DNA of 64,000 nt from Olleya marilimosa CAM030. Its GTDB lineage: Bacteria; Bacteroidota; Bacteroidia; Flavobacteriales; Flavobacteriaceae. Made by a program: the position numbers and the translations under genes. The notes under the pieces are model-generated. The model was not told where the DNA came from. It saw only the letters and a list, made by a program, of their open reading frames with translations, and searched no databases. Below are positions 17,372-26,117 of the stretch, one piece after another (positions within the stretch are counted from its first letter, which is position 1; the number at the start of each line of letters is the position of its first letter). The DNA lies in the NCBI RefSeq assembly GCF_000518485.1, contig NZ_JADR01000006.1, positions 186,001 to 250,000 on the forward strand. The letters are read 5' to 3'.

Positions 17372-18037
17372 ATGTTTAGTAAAGTAATTATATCAGACGA
17401 TTTAGGTAGTATTAGTCAAGGCGTTTTATCTGTCTTAGGTAATTTATCCATAACTAATGTCACACAAGTGCAATATTGTGATGATGCTTATCTTAAAATA
17501 TCTAAAGCAATTCTAGATCAAGAACCATTTGAGTTATTAATTACAGATTTATCGTTTATTGCAGACCACAGAGATCAAAAATATAAGTCAGGGGAAGAGC
17601 TTGTTGCAGCTTTAAAGCAACAAAACCCAGATTTAAAGATTATTGTATACTCGGTAGAAGATAGATTGCAAAAAGTAAGGGTATTGGTTAATAAACATAA
17701 CATTGATGGTTACGTTTGCAAAGGTAGACGTGGATTGATAGAACTTGATCAGGCTATTGTTACGACATATCAAAATGGTCAATATTTATCACCTCAAGTA
17801 CAACAAGCTTTAAGTCCAAAGTCTAATTTAGAGATTGATGATTATGATATTTTATTAATTAAACTACTATCTAATGGTTTGTCTCAAGAGCAAATTAGAG
17901 AACAACTAAAAATAGATAATATTTCACCTAACAGCTTGAGTACTATCGAAAAAAAGCTAAATAAATTACGTATTCAGTTTAAAGCTAACAATGCAATACA
18001 TCTTGTAGCAATTGTTAAAGATTTAGGATTAATTTAA
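17372..18037 (+). CDS. Response regulator with C-terminal helix-turn-helix
   Basis: This 221-residue protein starts with a receiver domain with phosphoacceptor Asp59 (LLITDLSFIADHRD). The C-terminal part (about residues 155-221, LLSNGLSQEQIREQLKIDN and the STIEKKLNKLRIQF helix) is a divergent LuxR/NarL-like DNA-binding domain. The canonical KEIA-type core is replaced by EQIREQL, so the usual family profile may score weakly. It is the partner of the kinase three bases upstream. A perfect inverted repeat 15 bases after its stop (18053-18068) is a candidate binding site. Confidence 0.87.
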   Translation: MFSKVIISDDLGSISQGVLSVLGNLSITNVTQVQYCDDAYLKISKAILDQEPFELLITDLSFIADHRDQKYKSGEELVAALKQQNPDLKIIVYSVEDRLQKVRVLVNKHNIDGYVCKGRRGLIELDQAIVTTYQNGQYLSPQVQQALSPKSNLEIDDYDILLIKLLSNGLSQEQIREQLKIDNISPNSLSTIEKKLNKLRIQFKANNAIHLVAIVKDLGLI

Positions 18038-18052
18038 AATAAAAGTAAGTCA

Positions 18053-18068
18053 TTACGGGAAACCGTAA
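18053..18068. promoter_or_regulatory. Inverted repeat TTACGG-GAAA-CCGTAA
   Basis: Six-base arms are perfectly inverted around GAAA. It can be read as a GNRA-capped RNA hairpin or as a two-fold operator. It sits between the response regulator and a structured segment with its own terminator, and is not followed by T residues, so it is not a terminator. Confidence 0.5.
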
Positions 18069-18099
18069 AATACATAAGCAAACAAGTCTTAAAATTGTA

Positions 18100-18279
18100 T
18101 GCTAATTAATTAATAATGTTTTTTTCTAAGGGAAAAAACTTTAGGCAATCCTTAGTGATTGCCTTATTTATAATTTACTATAACCAAGTAAATTGTTTTG
18201 AGTTTACAGAAATAATTATAGCTAATTGTCATTATGTTTGCTCAAGTAAAGCCTTGCAATTAATTGTAGGGCTTTTTTT
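18100..18279 (+). ncRNA. Candidate structured small RNA downstream of the two-component system
   Basis: The segment after the inverted repeat folds as successive hairpins: T-rich/A-rich arms at 18118-18139, AGGCAATC with GATTGCCT (18143-18164), GTAAA with TTTAC near 18186-18206, and a 13 bp terminator stem at 18248-18279. The only reading frame of note (67 codons, 18116-18319) runs through and past the terminator and looks like no protein. The 5' end is approximate. This is a prediction from structure only. Confidence 0.35.
18248..18279 (+). terminator. Terminator of the candidate small RNA
   Basis: AAAGCCTTGCAAT pairs along all 13 positions with ATTGTAGGGCTTT (two G-T pairs), then a T run follows. 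The stem is too good to be chance in an AT-rich gap. Confidence 0.8.
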
Positions 18280-18311
18280 ATTTAGTAATAATCTAATAAT
18301 TAAAATTTTAA

Positions 18312-18339
18312 TTGAATAAAAGGTTCAAATTTACATTTG
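18312..18339 (+). promoter_or_regulatory. Promoter of the 34-residue protein gene
   Basis: A TTG at 18312-18314 and TACATTTG at 18332-18339 match the Bacteroidota -33/-7 pattern with a 17-base spacer. Transcription would start near 18346, giving a leader of about 50 bases. Confidence 0.6.
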
Positions 18340-18396
18340 TATGCTACTTTTCATTACATTTAATTAATATGTAATTAATTTTTAAATACAGTAATT

Positions 18397-18501
18397 ATGG
18401 CTAAATCACAAGACGCAAAAAAAAATGTAAAAAAGGAAGCGACGCTATCTCCTAAAGAAAAAAAGGCTGCTAAACTTGCTAAAAAAGCAACAAGAAAATA
18501 A
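18397..18501 (+). CDS. 34-residue lysine/alanine-rich basic protein
   Basis: A short frame beginning MAKSQDAKKNVKKEAT and ending KKATRK, 34 residues with about 13 lysines and no hydrophobic segment. It is framed by its own promoter (18312-18339) and its own terminator (18522-18549), which supports a real, independently expressed gene. I do not know the family. Such tails resemble nucleic-acid-binding or ribosome-associated peptides, but no function can be assigned. Confidence 0.6.
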   Translation: MAKSQDAKKNVKKEATLSPKEKKAAKLAKKATRK

Positions 18502-18521
18502 GAGCTACACTATAGATTGTT

Positions 18522-18549
18522 AAAACCACTCAAAAATGAGTGGTTTTTT
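18522..18549 (+). terminator. Terminator after the 34-residue gene
   Basis: AAAACCACTCA pairs with TGAGTGGTTTT around an A-rich loop and a T run follows. Confidence 0.88.
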
Positions 18550-18600
18550 AATTTAAAGCTATTACCTTTAGCTATATTATAAAAATTCAACTTAATATTT

Positions 18601-19362
18601 ATGGATATAAAATTAGCAGTACTTATTGATGGAGACAATATTCCGTCTGCATATGTAAAGGAGATGATGGAGGAAATTGCTAAATATGGTAACCCAACAA
18701 TTAAACGTATTTATGGAGATTGGACTAAACCAAACCTTAATAAATGGAAAAGTTTATTGCTAGAAAATGCCATAACACCAATACAACAGTATGGTTATAC
18801 TACAGGTAAAAATGCTACAGATTCTGCCATGATTATTGATGCAATGGATATTTTGTATTCAGAGAAAGTGGATGGCTTTTGCTTAGTATCTAGTGATAGC
18901 GATTTTACGCGTCTTGCAACGCGTTTACGTGAAGCAGGAATGAAAGTATATGGTATTGGAGAAAAGAAGACACCAAACCCTTTTATAGTCGCTTGTGATA
19001 AGTTTATTTACATAGAAATACTTAAAAACCTAACCGAAGACAGTACATTAGAGCCTACAACCAAATCTTCTAACTCCAAAAATAATTACGATACCATCAC
19101 ACAAAAGGAAATCAAGCTTATTGCTACAACTATTGATGATGTAGCAGATGATGATGGTTGGGCGTTTTTAGGTGATGTTGGAAGTTTATTACAAAAAAAG
19201 CAACCTAATTTTGATTCCAGAAACTACGGTTTTCAAAAGCTAACACCTTTAATTAATAGTATTCCAGCGTTTGAAATTGATAGTCGTGAGGACACCAGAG
19301 GTCGCATGAAATTAATTTATGTCAGAATTAAAGAGGTAAAACCTAAAAGCAGAAAGCGATAA
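18601..19362 (+). CDS. NYN-domain ribonuclease-like protein with LOTUS/OST-HTH domain
   Basis: This 253-residue soluble protein starts with a NYN (LabA/DUF88-type) PIN-like domain. The conserved acidic residues lie in VLIDGDNIPS (residues 7-16), TDSAMIIDAMD and VSSDSDFTRLATRLREAG. Residues of about 170-245 (KEIKLIATTIDDVADDDGWA to the KLIYVRIKE strand) match an OST-HTH/LOTUS domain, an RNA-binding module. The pairing suggests an RNA-directed nuclease or RNA-binding protein. It stands alone, with no operon partner, and its targets are unknown. Confidence 0.85.
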   Translation: MDIKLAVLIDGDNIPSAYVKEMMEEIAKYGNPTIKRIYGDWTKPNLNKWKSLLLENAITPIQQYGYTTGKNATDSAMIIDAMDILYSEKVDGFCLVSSDSDFTRLATRLREAGMKVYGIGEKKTPNPFIVACDKFIYIEILKNLTEDSTLEPTTKSSNSKNNYDTITQKEIKLIATTIDDVADDDGWAFLGDVGSLLQKKQPNFDSRNYGFQKLTPLINSIPAFEIDSREDTRGRMKLIYVRIKEVKPKSRKR

Positions 19363-19390
19363 TTAATCAAGCCATTATATGTGCCATAAT

Positions 19391-21292
19391 TTAAGGCAAT
19401 TGCGATACTTTATAACGTGCACTTAATAAATCCTGAATTTCTTTAATAGGCTTAAAGCAACCTTTAAGTTTTAACTTGTTGTTTTTACTTAAGTTTTTTA
19501 CATCTGTAAATTGGCCAGAGTCATTATGTTTTAAACCTTGTTTGGTTCTAAAACGTAATAGCACTCTAAAGGCGTTTATACAAGAGTCAAACAAATCTTT
19601 GTGCTGTGGTTCAATTTCAGCTAGTTTTTGATAGCGTGCAATAGTATTGTTTAAATCCTTAACATCGTGCGATAAAATTAAAACACGTGCAGCATCTACA
19701 AGTGGCATTATAGCTCTAGATTTAATATCAAATTGATCTTTATGTTCACCAGAATGTTCCACTAAAAAGCTTCTAAAAAAGCTTAAAGGTGCAGGCTTTT
19801 TTAAAGCATTTCTACCCATAAAAGTCAAAAATATTTCATGACTATGTATGGCACTAAAAATATTGTCAGACATTCCGCTAACCAAGCTTTGGTTTCCATA
19901 AACAAAGTTGTAGTCAAAAAAGATATTACATAACATCATTTTATCCTCATCAGAATGGGTTATCCAATTTGTAAATTGCGACTTCCAGTCAGACACAGTC
20001 AAACACCATTTAGGGTTACTTGCCATCATATTATCAGGACACAACTTAAAGCCAACAATAGCTAGTTTTTGGTTTACTGCAGTGGCTAATTTTAAAAAGT
20101 AAGCTTTTGTTTTGTAGTCTTCCGTACTGTCTTCGTATACTAAAGCATTGTCTTGATCTGTATATAATAATTGTTCTTTTCTACCTTGACTCCCAATGGC
20201 TAACCAAGCAAAAGAGACAGGAGGTTCTTGTTTAAATTCTGCAATTGTTAAATCAATAAGACGTGATGTAATAGCATCATTTATTGCCGAAATTATTTTA
20301 GATATAAAACTTATCGGAATGCTTTGTTTAAGATAGCCTTTTAATAATTCTTGGGCTTTTTCTCTAATATATTTTAACGATTCAGCTGAATTTGCACGTT
20401 TTATCTCTTTAATTAAAACCGAAGGATTATTACCATAAATTACAATAATATCATGCTCTGAGAGTATACCAATTAACTCAGAATATGGTGTCCCATCTTT
20501 AGTTATACATAGGTGTGAAATATCATTTTTTAGCATCGCAATTTGCGCTTCGGCAACAGATATGCTATCGGGAAACGTAATAACAGGAGAAGACATAATA
20601 GCTTCCACAGTATCTGTAATAGCGTGTAATCCTGTAGCCACTTTATTACGCAAATCTTTGTCTGTAATAATACCAATTGGCTGTTTGTTATTAGTGATTA
20701 CAATAGATCCCACTTTGTTATTACTCATTATTTGCGAAGCTTCTTGTATGCTAATTAGTGGATTACAAACCACTGGATTTTTAGAAAACTTAGCCGATTG
20801 CATTTCAGTAAAACTAGAGGCTTCAGGTTTTAAAACACCAATGTTAGCAAACAATGTACCCTTGTCTTCATCACTATAAGGGTTACGTGTATTAGTAGCA
20901 AAACTGGCAATTAAAAACTGATTAGCTTTTGGATTATTTATAATAACCTCTTCAATAACTTTTGCAGGTATAGCGTAAATTATACTTTGCTCAATAGCTC
21001 GTGCATCTAATAAATAGTGGTCTTTTCGGATTAAAGCACGTAATCCAAAAATATCTCCTGCATCGCATTTGTCAACTAATTTATCATCTTTAAAAACACC
21101 AATCGCACCAGCTTTTACAACATAAAAAGCATCTTGTAAAGCTTCATTTTGTTTAAAAATAAAATTATCCTTTTCTATGTAAATCACATCAACTTCAGAC
21201 GCAATAGCAAACAACTGCTCTTGACTTAAAGCATCAAAAGGAGGAAAGCCTTTAAGGAAATCTAAAATACGTTCTGTAATGGCGTTTTTCAT
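19391..21292 (-). CDS. cNMP-binding/CBS/DUF294 nucleotidyltransferase-like protein
   Basis: This 633-residue cytoplasmic protein has four parts. Residues of about 15-130 form a cyclic-nucleotide-binding fold. Residues of about 165-290 hold a CBS pair (VGSIVITNNKQPIGIITDKD is diagnostic). Then comes a DUF294 nucleotidyltransferase-like domain with GSQGRKEQLLYTDQDNAL near residue 365, the GS...D-x-D signature of GlnD-type enzymes, and last a helical DUF294 C-terminal domain. It could transfer a nucleotide to a protein under control of small-molecule ligands. The target is unknown. A -7 element is visible at 21307-21314. Confidence 0.88.
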   Translation of the reverse strand: MKNAITERILDFLKGFPPFDALSQEQLFAIASEVDVIYIEKDNFIFKQNEALQDAFYVVKAGAIGVFKDDKLVDKCDAGDIFGLRALIRKDHYLLDARAIEQSIIYAIPAKVIEEVIINNPKANQFLIASFATNTRNPYSDEDKGTLFANIGVLKPEASSFTEMQSAKFSKNPVVCNPLISIQEASQIMSNNKVGSIVITNNKQPIGIITDKDLRNKVATGLHAITDTVEAIMSSPVITFPDSISVAEAQIAMLKNDISHLCITKDGTPYSELIGILSEHDIIVIYGNNPSVLIKEIKRANSAESLKYIREKAQELLKGYLKQSIPISFISKIISAINDAITSRLIDLTIAEFKQEPPVSFAWLAIGSQGRKEQLLYTDQDNALVYEDSTEDYKTKAYFLKLATAVNQKLAIVGFKLCPDNMMASNPKWCLTVSDWKSQFTNWITHSDEDKMMLCNIFFDYNFVYGNQSLVSGMSDNIFSAIHSHEIFLTFMGRNALKKPAPLSFFRSFLVEHSGEHKDQFDIKSRAIMPLVDAARVLILSHDVKDLNNTIARYQKLAEIEPQHKDLFDSCINAFRVLLRFRTKQGLKHNDSGQFTDVKNLSKNNKLKLKGCFKPIKEIQDLLSARYKVSQLP

Positions 21293-21306
21293 CTTACTAA
21301 TTTATG

Positions 21307-21314
21307 CAAAATTA
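21307..21314 (-). promoter_or_regulatory. -7 element of the DUF294 gene promoter
   Basis: Read on the minus strand this is TAATTTTG, an exact TAnnTTTG match, 15 bases before the start codon at 21292. Confidence 0.5.
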
Positions 21315-21413
21315 ATAGGTTAAAACTGGACTATTACTATCATTTTGTTAAAATAATTAGCACAAGAAAAAGACATATTATTTGATTAACTTAGTCTTCT
21401 AATTATCAAGTTT

Positions 21414-22466
21414 ATGAAAACCAAACTATTTATTCTAAGTCTATTGTTTGTTTTATGTTTTAATTGTAAAAAAACAGAAAAAATAACTATTGCAGAAACA
21501 GCTAATACTGCAGAAAATTATTTAAAACCTAATACAGAAGATCAATTTTTAGGAGGTATTAAAATGATTCCGATTACAACACCTAAAGGCGAATTTAAGG
21601 TTTGGACTAAACGCGTTGGAAATAACCCAACAATGAAGGTGCTTTTATTACATGGTGGTCCAGGAATGACACATGAGATTTATGAGTGTTTTGATGGTTA
21701 CTTTCCGCAGGAAAATATAGAGTATTACTACTACGATCAATTAGGGTCATATTATAGTGATCAACCCAAAGATTTAAGTTTATGGGATTTGGACAGATTT
21801 GTAGAAGAAGTAGAGCAAGTCAGAGTTGCATTAGGTTTAAATAAAGATAACTTTTATTTATATGGACAATCTTGGGGAGGAATTTTGGGCATGCAATACG
21901 CTTTAAAATATCAAGACAATTTAAAAGGGTTAATTATATCTAACATGGTAGCCTCCATACCTGATTATCAAAAATATTCTGACCAGGTGTTAGCACCAAA
22001 ATTAGATCCTGAAGTTTTAAAAGAAATTATGAGCTATGAGGATAAAGAAGATTACACAAATCAAAGATATTTAGATTTAATAGTTGAAAATTATTATACC
22101 AAACATGTTATAAGAATGCCAGTCAAAGATTGGCCAGAACCTATTAACAGAGGCTTTAAGCACTTAAATCCTGATGTATATGTCACTATGCAAGGACCAA
22201 GTGAGTTTGGTATTAAAGGTAACGCAACGCTTAAAAACTGGGATGTTAAAGACCGTTTAAAAGAAATAAAAACACCAACCCTTACCATTGGAGCAACGCA
22301 TGATACCATGGATCCAGAACACATGAAATGGATTAGTACCGAAGTCCAAAATGGACGTTTTTTGCTTTGCCCAAATGGCAGTCATTTATCTCAATTTGAT
22401 GATCAAAAGATGTTTTTTAAAGGGTTAATTAGTTTTATAAAAGATGTAGATTCTGGTGCGTTTTAA
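21414..22466 (+). CDS. Proline iminopeptidase-family alpha/beta hydrolase (lipoprotein)
   Basis: This 350-residue protein begins with a lipoprotein signal (FVLCFNC, lipidated Cys about residue 18), so it is anchored outside the inner membrane. The fold is alpha/beta hydrolase, with oxyanion motif HGGPG from residue 80 and the nucleophile elbow GQSWGG with Ser153. A late Asp (GATHDTMDPEH) and His (NGSHLSQFDD) complete the triad. HGGPG and GQSWGG are the proline iminopeptidase signature, so it probably removes N-terminal proline or acts on a similar small amide. The last four bases overlap the stop of the convergent haem protein gene. Confidence 0.85.
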   Translation: MKTKLFILSLLFVLCFNCKKTEKITIAETANTAENYLKPNTEDQFLGGIKMIPITTPKGEFKVWTKRVGNNPTMKVLLLHGGPGMTHEIYECFDGYFPQENIEYYYYDQLGSYYSDQPKDLSLWDLDRFVEEVEQVRVALGLNKDNFYLYGQSWGGILGMQYALKYQDNLKGLIISNMVASIPDYQKYSDQVLAPKLDPEVLKEIMSYEDKEDYTNQRYLDLIVENYYTKHVIRMPVKDWPEPINRGFKHLNPDVYVTMQGPSEFGIKGNATLKNWDVKDRLKEIKTPTLTIGATHDTMDPEHMKWISTEVQNGRFLLCPNGSHLSQFDDQKMFFKGLISFIKDVDSGAF

Positions 22467-24271
22467 TACGTGTCAGGTACATCAGTTAAGGATTTTAGAT
22501 AAGCTATAATGGCTTGCTGCTCGGTTTCTGTTAAGTTTAAATTATCAAAAGGAAGGGTTTGATGGTCCAAATCAAAACCCAGTCCACCACCTCCACCAAG
22601 GTTGTAAAAATTTAGGACTTCTTCTAAAGTTGTATAGACGCCATTATGCATATATGGTCCTGTTATTGCAACGTTTCTAACCGTTGGCGTTTTAAACATA
22701 CCTTTATGTAAGGCCTCTTTATACTTATAATAAAAGCCAGAATCGTCGTCTAGGTTTTTATTTTGGGCTGTTTTTGGAACACCTATCACTTCTTTTTCGG
22801 TTTCAGTGAAAAAAGGTGGTACAGTTCCACTAGTTAAAGGCATAAAATGGCATGTGGCACATAATGCTTTTCCCATAAATAGGTTGTAACCTAAGGTTTC
22901 TTCATCTGTAAAATTATCAAGTTCGCCTCTAATATTTTTATCAAATTTAGAGTCAAAACCGTTTAAAGTAGAAATATAAGCAGACAATGCTTTAATAACA
23001 TTGGTATTATTTTTTGGTACTTGTCCATACGCTTCTTTAAATAATGTAATGTAAGTAGAGTCTTGTAAAATAGCTTTAGAAAAGGTGTGAACGTTAGTGT
23101 TAAACTCTTTGTCATTTAAAAATACAGATGAAATTTGTTCAATCATCGTTTCAGATCTACCATCCCAAAAAAAGCTTTTTTGAAAGGCACTATTTATTAA
23201 AGTTGGTGTGTTACGTTGTAATGGTTTACCATTATTATCCAAATTAACAACCATTGCATCTGCATATCCTAAAGCTGGACTATGACAGGTAACACAAGCC
23301 ATACTGTTGTTAGCAGAAAGTTGTGTGTCAAAAAACAATTTTTCGCCCAAAGCAATTTGTTTATCGCTTGGGTTACGGTTAGTTGTTGCTGTAAAATAAT
23401 TTAAGTTGAAACTGTTGCTTTCAAAAAAAGTAGGTGCATCAAAATTGAATGGTTCGGTATTAGTAGGTTTCCAAATGTCAGCTGTTTTGCGGATAGAAAC
23501 CCAATGACGTGTGATTGGATTTAGGTAATCTCTGGTAAACGTAAACCTATCAAAAGTATCAAAATCCTGATGTTGATTGATGTAATTAATTGCTTTCAAA
23601 ATAGAGCTGTTAAACGCGTCATCTATGGTTTTGTCTTTTTTGACAATAGAGGCTTTTATGGTTTTATTATAAACGTTTTGAAGGCTTTTTAATGAAATAG
23701 CACTCTCTTTTATACCTAAATGGCTAACAGGTGTATCAAACCCTGACATACCTAAACTTACAATACGTAATAACTGTTGGTGTGTAGCTATAAAAAAGCG
23801 TTGAGGTGTTAACGCTCTGTTTTGCATATTTTCTTTTAATATAGCAAATAACCCTTGTGTTACGTAGATTTCTTGATTAAAATCTGTGACAGACGTCTCC
23901 TGCTCATAAATACTTTCTTCTATTTTTTGAAGACCAATTGGTTTTAATATTTTGCCAGTATCTTCTTTATACACAGGAAGTGCAGGACCATTAGCTCTGT
24001 GTCCTACTTCAGGATTTAAATACGAGGCAAAAGGTTCTGCTTTTTTAAAAGCCTCTCGTGCTAATGTAAAGTAGTGTTTGGTGTTTTTACCTTTTAGACC
24101 TTCGGTTTTTAAGCTGTCTAAGTATTTGGAAGCAAGGTCTATATTATCTATGTAATACTTTTGAGCACTGTCCCAATTAATGACGTCTATAGTTTCGGTT
24201 TTGTCAGCTTTACAGCTTAAAAGTGTTATAAAAAGGGTTAGAATAATTAAAAACGAATGGAATGATTTCAT
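22463..24271 (-). CDS. MauG/cytochrome c peroxidase-like dihaem lipoprotein with N-terminal extension
   Basis: I place the start at 24271, because it gives the lipoprotein signal LFITLLSCKA; an upstream in-frame ATG would bury it. The 602-residue product has two haem c sites, CVTCH from Cys326 and CATCH from Cys471, with typical MauG-family stretches (LGEKLFFDTQLSANNSMACV and KTPTVRNVAITGPYMHNGVY). The first 280 or so residues are helical and not part of the peroxidase core. It would reduce peroxide or oxidise a partner in the periplasm. It follows a PhoX-like lipoprotein gene by 74 bases, probably in one operon. Confidence 0.85.
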   Translation of the reverse strand: MKSFHSFLIILTLFITLLSCKADKTETIDVINWDSAQKYYIDNIDLASKYLDSLKTEGLKGKNTKHYFTLAREAFKKAEPFASYLNPEVGHRANGPALPVYKEDTGKILKPIGLQKIEESIYEQETSVTDFNQEIYVTQGLFAILKENMQNRALTPQRFFIATHQQLLRIVSLGMSGFDTPVSHLGIKESAISLKSLQNVYNKTIKASIVKKDKTIDDAFNSSILKAINYINQHQDFDTFDRFTFTRDYLNPITRHWVSIRKTADIWKPTNTEPFNFDAPTFFESNSFNLNYFTATTNRNPSDKQIALGEKLFFDTQLSANNSMACVTCHSPALGYADAMVVNLDNNGKPLQRNTPTLINSAFQKSFFWDGRSETMIEQISSVFLNDKEFNTNVHTFSKAILQDSTYITLFKEAYGQVPKNNTNVIKALSAYISTLNGFDSKFDKNIRGELDNFTDEETLGYNLFMGKALCATCHFMPLTSGTVPPFFTETEKEVIGVPKTAQNKNLDDDSGFYYKYKEALHKGMFKTPTVRNVAITGPYMHNGVYTTLEEVLNFYNLGGGGGLGFDLDHQTLPFDNLNLTETEQQAIIAYLKSLTDVPDTY

Positions 24272-24345
24272 GTTAAATTTGTAATAAACAAAATGAATCT
24301 CCATTAAAAAACAGAGATTCATTATTAATAATAAAAAGCGTAGTC

Positions 24346-25842
24346 TTATCTAGGTAATCCTTGTAATAAAACAATTTGTCCACCTTGGTTGTGTGGTAAA
24401 TTAGTCGAAATAAAGTCGTCGCTTTTCCAGTAATGTGGTTGTAAGTTTAGGATAAAAGTATCTGGCACACCAACTTTGTCAGAAATGTCAATTAACGCTC
24501 CAAACTCTCCTGATAAAGAGGTGCTTCCTGTAGGAGATAAGTTGCTTTCAATTTTTAAATCTAAAACAGCTGTTGGGTTGTTACCGTTTAAATCTGTTTG
24601 GTAGATTCTTGCTGCATGACCTCTAGAAAAAGAATTAGGATCTTCTTGGATATAAATATAGTTTTCAGTCACACAAATGTTATCAGGACTTTGTAAACTA
24701 GATAAGTTTCCGTCTTGATTATTAGTGTCTGTATTACCGCTAACGATTTGTGTTAATTGACCTTGTAATGGGTTGTTGGCATCTAAGTTTAATTTGTAAA
24801 CGGTTCCCCAATCATTATAAGTTCCTGCTCCAGGACCTCTTCCAGTAACTGCAAAATAGACGTTTCTACCATTGGCATCACTTCCTTTTTGGTAATCAAC
24901 ATCTTCCACACGCATAAACTGAGAAGCAAAGACATTACTACAAGCAGTTTCCATTTCGTTTTTAGTCATTGACGCACCATTTTCTATTTCAACAAACTCG
25001 ACATCATACGTCATACCAAAGTCTAAGCTTCCTTCGTTGTACACCGTATTTGGAGCAACATCTTGAACACCTCCAATGCCATCAGACATTTCTTTTAAAC
25101 GTAAAACATATATTTTACCGTTAGTTAAGTCTGCGTCTCCATTTTCTGATAAGTACATAATAACTTGACCTTCAGATCCACTAGAGTCATCATCTCCACC
25201 AATTATTACGGTTTTACCAGCATAAGAATTTTGAGGTAATGGTACTGCGTTTTCCCAAGAAAATTCACCTAAAGCATCCAATCCAAAATCTGCAGTAGGT
25301 GTTGGAGTTTCTACCCAAGGATCAATAGCTTTAACATCGTATGCAATACTTTCTGAAGCAGATAAAAAGATATCTTGAGTACCACCATGTATTGCAGCTT
25401 CCCACATTGTACCAGAACATTGTCTAGCAAAATCAGCAACTCCAGCGTTTAACAACCATTCTCCTTTTATAGGTCTCATGTTTTCGTCAAATCTAATTCT
25501 AGAGACACTATAATCGTCCTCTGCATTGACAACATAAATATATTCGTTACCATCTTTTAATAAACCAGCACCATCTTGTGCACCAACTAAACGGAATCCA
25601 TTAGGTAAATAATCTGTTGAGCTAATTAAAGAGTAAGCTTTTACAGTATTAAAATTAGAACTAATATCTACTAAAGGATCTAAAGCAGATTTGTTACTAA
25701 ATAATTCTTCGGTAGGTGTAAAATCTTGTCCATCCTGACCGTTAGTTCCGTCTAATCCATTTTCTCCTTCACAGCCTACTAGTCCAAATCCAAGACTTGA
25801 AAGTATACATAATTGAAAAAAACGTTGTTTAAATAATTTCAT
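24346..25842 (-). CDS. Lipoprotein with collagen-like linker and PhoX/DUF839-like propeller
   Basis: This 498-residue protein has a lipoprotein signal ending GFGLVGC, then a short collagen-like run (GENGLDGTNGQDGQD) that probably acts as a spacer from the membrane. The rest is beta-rich with DGAGLLKDGNEYIYVVN, VTGRGPGAGTYNDWGTVYKL and SPDNICVTENYIYIQED, which resemble PhoX/DUF839 propellers, in which an SPDN-like motif contacts the metal site. Phosphatase activity is only a possibility. The gene is the first of an operon with the dihaem protein and has a -7 element at 25875-25882. Confidence 0.6.
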   Translation of the reverse strand: MKLFKQRFFQLCILSSLGFGLVGCEGENGLDGTNGQDGQDFTPTEELFSNKSALDPLVDISSNFNTVKAYSLISSTDYLPNGFRLVGAQDGAGLLKDGNEYIYVVNAEDDYSVSRIRFDENMRPIKGEWLLNAGVADFARQCSGTMWEAAIHGGTQDIFLSASESIAYDVKAIDPWVETPTPTADFGLDALGEFSWENAVPLPQNSYAGKTVIIGGDDDSSGSEGQVIMYLSENGDADLTNGKIYVLRLKEMSDGIGGVQDVAPNTVYNEGSLDFGMTYDVEFVEIENGASMTKNEMETACSNVFASQFMRVEDVDYQKGSDANGRNVYFAVTGRGPGAGTYNDWGTVYKLNLDANNPLQGQLTQIVSGNTDTNNQDGNLSSLQSPDNICVTENYIYIQEDPNSFSRGHAARIYQTDLNGNNPTAVLDLKIESNLSPTGSTSLSGEFGALIDISDKVGVPDTFILNLQPHYWKSDDFISTNLPHNQGGQIVLLQGLPR

Positions 25843-25874
25843 TGTATTTGATTGTTTAAGTGGTTAATTTTTGT

Positions 25875-25882
25875 CAAAACTA
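25875..25882 (-). promoter_or_regulatory. -7 element upstream of the PhoX-like gene
   Basis: The minus strand reads TAGTTTTG, an exact TAnnTTTG match, 33 bases before the start codon. Confidence 0.45.
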
Positions 25883-26117
25883 AGGTCAAGAGATGCAATG
25901 TGTGTTAACTTAAAATGAATGAAGTTTTAAGAAAACTTTACGCTAATGTTACTATGTAAATAAAGTGTTAATTAAATATTTTAAGATTATAATTTATTGA
26001 TTTATAGTTGTTTAAAACCGTTTTGGCGCTTATTTAGTATTTACGTTTTATTTAAGATTAGTTAATCTATGGATAACTTTAAAACGTTAAAAAAGAACGG
26101 AATTTGCAGAAAAAACA

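Noticed and set aside
18116-18319. 67-codon frame after the response regulator
   Set aside because: It contains two hairpins and a strong terminator within the frame, and its sequence is rich in Phe/Ile/Asn with no recognisable domain. Better explained as non-coding.
20562-20879. Plus-strand 105-codon frame in the DUF294 gene
   Set aside because: Antisense shadow of the CBS region; composition is what the reversed real gene produces.
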